A stretch of DNA of 64,000 nucleotides from an uncultured Prevotellaceae bacterium (GTDB lineage: Bacteria > Bacteroidota > Bacteroidia > Bacteroidales > Bacteroidaceae). The notes under the pieces were generated by a model. It did not search any database, was not told the origin of the DNA, and worked only from the letters and a program-made list of their open reading frames with translations. The translations under genes and the position numbers were made by a program. Position 1 is the stretch's first letter, and each line of letters opens with the position of its first letter. Shown one piece after another: positions 63,110 to 64,000 of the stretch. The DNA is taken from positions 91,115 to 155,114 of the forward strand of contig CACYPF010000004.1 of NCBI GenBank assembly GCA_902776195.1. The letters run 5' to 3'.

Positions 63110-63612
63110 GCAGTCAAAAAAAAACTGCCTACCCTCACGGGCGGACAGTTTGCTTTTAACATTTTAGTTTAACAATTAAACATTTTCCTTGTCACCAAGA
63201 AAAAGTCGCCGCAAAAGCGAGGAGTCGGACCTCTTCCACCGCTCACCGTCTGAGCCGCTTTGCGTTCTATTGTAAAATTCAAGGAAAACATATACCCCAC
63301 CCTCGCTGTGACATTATACACGCCACGGCACACCACACCCAAGGGCATACACATGCAAAGAGAGTACCGCCATCGTTGGCACACACCTTAACATACACAA
63401 AGGGAAACGGTAGCCGCAGGCGAATATAATCATCTGCCCACGCGGACGCTTCTGCTGCATCACCGCTGTCTTTAGAGTCAAAGTTGCGAAGTTTGATTGT
63501 TCAGACTGGTAACGTTAGAAAACGCCCTTCCGAGACTGGTCGTACAACTGACCGCATGTCTCATTCCAATAATAAAGTTATCAAGCCGCCCACACATGGG
63601 CATACTAACAGG
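63110..63612 (-). ncRNA. Candidate noncoding RNA (promoter-to-terminator unit without a convincing gene)
   Basis: On the minus strand a promoter box (63614-63622) is followed by about 490 bases with no convincing protein gene and then by an intrinsic terminator (63115-63151). The longest frame on this strand, 63169-63384, is 71 residues from a GTG and has no domain I recognise. The opposite strand has only a 68-residue frame at 63484-63690. I could not match it to RNase P RNA, tmRNA, 4.5S or 6S RNA. A decayed gene or untranslated region is also possible. Confidence 0.35.
63115..63151 (-). terminator. Intrinsic terminator on the minus strand
   Basis: On the minus strand AAACTG pairs with CAGTTT and CCGCCC with GGGTAGG-like bases around GTGA, followed by nine T. 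It stops transcription coming from upstream before the sensor kinase gene. Confidence 0.7.
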
Positions 63613-63613
63613 T

Positions 63614-63622
63614 GCAAAGATA
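63614..63622 (-). promoter_or_regulatory. Promoter -7 box upstream of the candidate RNA
   Basis: On the minus strand it reads TATCTTTGC, with no ATG-started gene close downstream. Confidence 0.55.
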
Positions 63623-63708
63623 AGAATAATTCCCGAATCCGCCAAACAATTCCCTGTTTTTTTCTCTTTCTGACGATAACAATAACTTAATCACTCATTC
63701 CGATTCTT

Positions 63709-63890
63709 TCTATGGGGGTACTCCGATATCTCCTATGGGGCGTGCAAGGCACTCCTATGGGGGTAAAGGAGATATCTCCAAGACCCTTGGCGATGGCTTC
63801 CATGGGTCATAAGAGCCATCCGCACGACCCGTAGGTGCCATCGGAACGACCCTTGGGAAAGGCTCCCGACACCCTTGGAAGGCTTTCCCA
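63709..63890. repeat. Degenerate array of about eight 20-24-bp units
   Basis: Units alternate between a CCTATGGGGG-type core (63709, 63731 and 63753 regions) and its inverted-like form ACCCTTGG or ACCCGTAGG (from about 63782 to 63880). They are joined by short words such as GATATCTCC, GCCATC and GGCTCC. Spacing between cores is about 22-24 bases, as in the arrays at 9369 and 23574, but copies are less alike. Confidence 0.6.
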
Positions 63891-63908
63891 TGTCAGACAC
63901 CCAAAATT

Positions 63909-64000
63909 CTCCGAGGTGAAGGCTCCAAGCCCCATACTAGGTTCTCTCTACGAGAGAGAACAGTAGTATGGAGGGGCTATTTGGAGCGACCTTCACCGAG
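63909..64000. repeat. Long imperfect hairpin reaching the window edge
   Basis: Arms pair in order: CTC with GAG, GGTGAAGG (63915-63922) with CCTTCACC (63990-63997), CTCCAA with TTGGAG, GCCCC with GGGGC, ATACTA with TAGTAT, and GTTCTCTCT with AGAGAGAAC around ACG. Small bulges lie mostly on the right arm. About 38 pairs form in 92 bases. It could be a small palindromic mobile element, an attenuator or a terminator. The right end may continue past the window. Confidence 0.75.

Noticed and set aside
63110-63612. tmRNA or RNase P RNA
   Set aside because: I saw neither a tag-peptide frame with an alanine-rich end nor the conserved RNase P sequence blocks on either strand.
63484-63690. 68-codon frame on the plus strand
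   Set aside because: It is short, polar and without a ribosome site, and it overlaps a promoter box on the other strand.

Overview
The window looks like chromosome of a member of the Bacteroidota, most likely Prevotellaceae (Prevotella/Segatella group). The reasons are: promoters of the Bacteroidetes type (TAnnTTTGC at about -7) in front of most transcription units; dimeric eukaryote-type glycyl-tRNA synthetase; TIGR01201-type HU protein; DUF5686, DUF1599, DUF3089 and BT_3928-type proteins; an OmpA-family major porin; and the gene orders guaB-PpiC-SurA-OstA-mutL and tig-clpP-clpX-recQ. Most of the window is dense housekeeping DNA. I saw no insertion sequence, prophage, integrase or CRISPR array.

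Layout. 1-4238 (+): end of dxs, the potassium uptake pair trkA/trkH, and a class I mannose-6-phosphate isomerase. 4207-6093 (-): an ABC-type ATPase and a DUF4435 TOPRIM-like protein, resembling the AriA/AriB pair of PARIS anti-phage systems. 6170-9231: an EamA exporter facing glyQS and an FKBP lipoprotein across a shared terminator. 9369-11888: a repeat array, an HU-like protein, a GlsB/YeaQ membrane protein, Hsp20 and a small sigma-70 factor. 11904-23409 (-): one long operon of AraC regulator, acyltransferase-like protein, ketosynthase, ACP, dehydratase-like protein, MMPL exporter, FAD oxidoreductase, ketoreductase, LolA-like protein and DUF5686 protein. This is a reduced aryl-polyene/flexirubin-like type II fatty acid or polyketide system. 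23673-30536: tRNA nucleotidyltransferase facing a PAP2 phosphatase, then DUF1599, a DoxX-TpiA fusion, SPOR and folE. 31130-34441: two identical tRNA-Val genes around an ACT protein and phenylacetate-CoA ligase, then OmpA. 34612-41970 (-): guaB, two PPIases, OstA and mutL. 42068-47634 (-): tig, clpP, clpX, recQ. 47710-50779: DUF3089 hydrolase, Nudix, aldehyde dehydrogenase. 50914-54858 (+): CDP-alcohol phosphatidyltransferase, flippase-like membrane protein, HisC/CobD-like PLP enzyme and LicC-like nucleotidyltransferase, a probable polar-lipid head-group pathway. 54902-57408: lptB and an MlaE/MlaF ABC pair. 57362-61757 (-): yceD, rpmF, fabH, era, der and a lipoprotein. 61895-63052 (-): a sensor kinase. 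63053-64000: no gene-sized ORF, but a promoter-to-terminator unit that may be a noncoding RNA, a repeat array and a long hairpin running off the end.

The best candidates for something little described are the PARIS-like pair, the stripped-down polyene-like operon (whose dehydratase lacks the usual catalytic His), the four-gene head-group cluster (whose transferase lacks the fourth Asp of its signature), the in-frame DoxX-TpiA fusion, and two families of short repeats. One family has a 9-bp period and lies inside two essential-type coding genes and between the two PARIS-like genes. The other has palindromic units of about 22 bp in three intergenic arrays.
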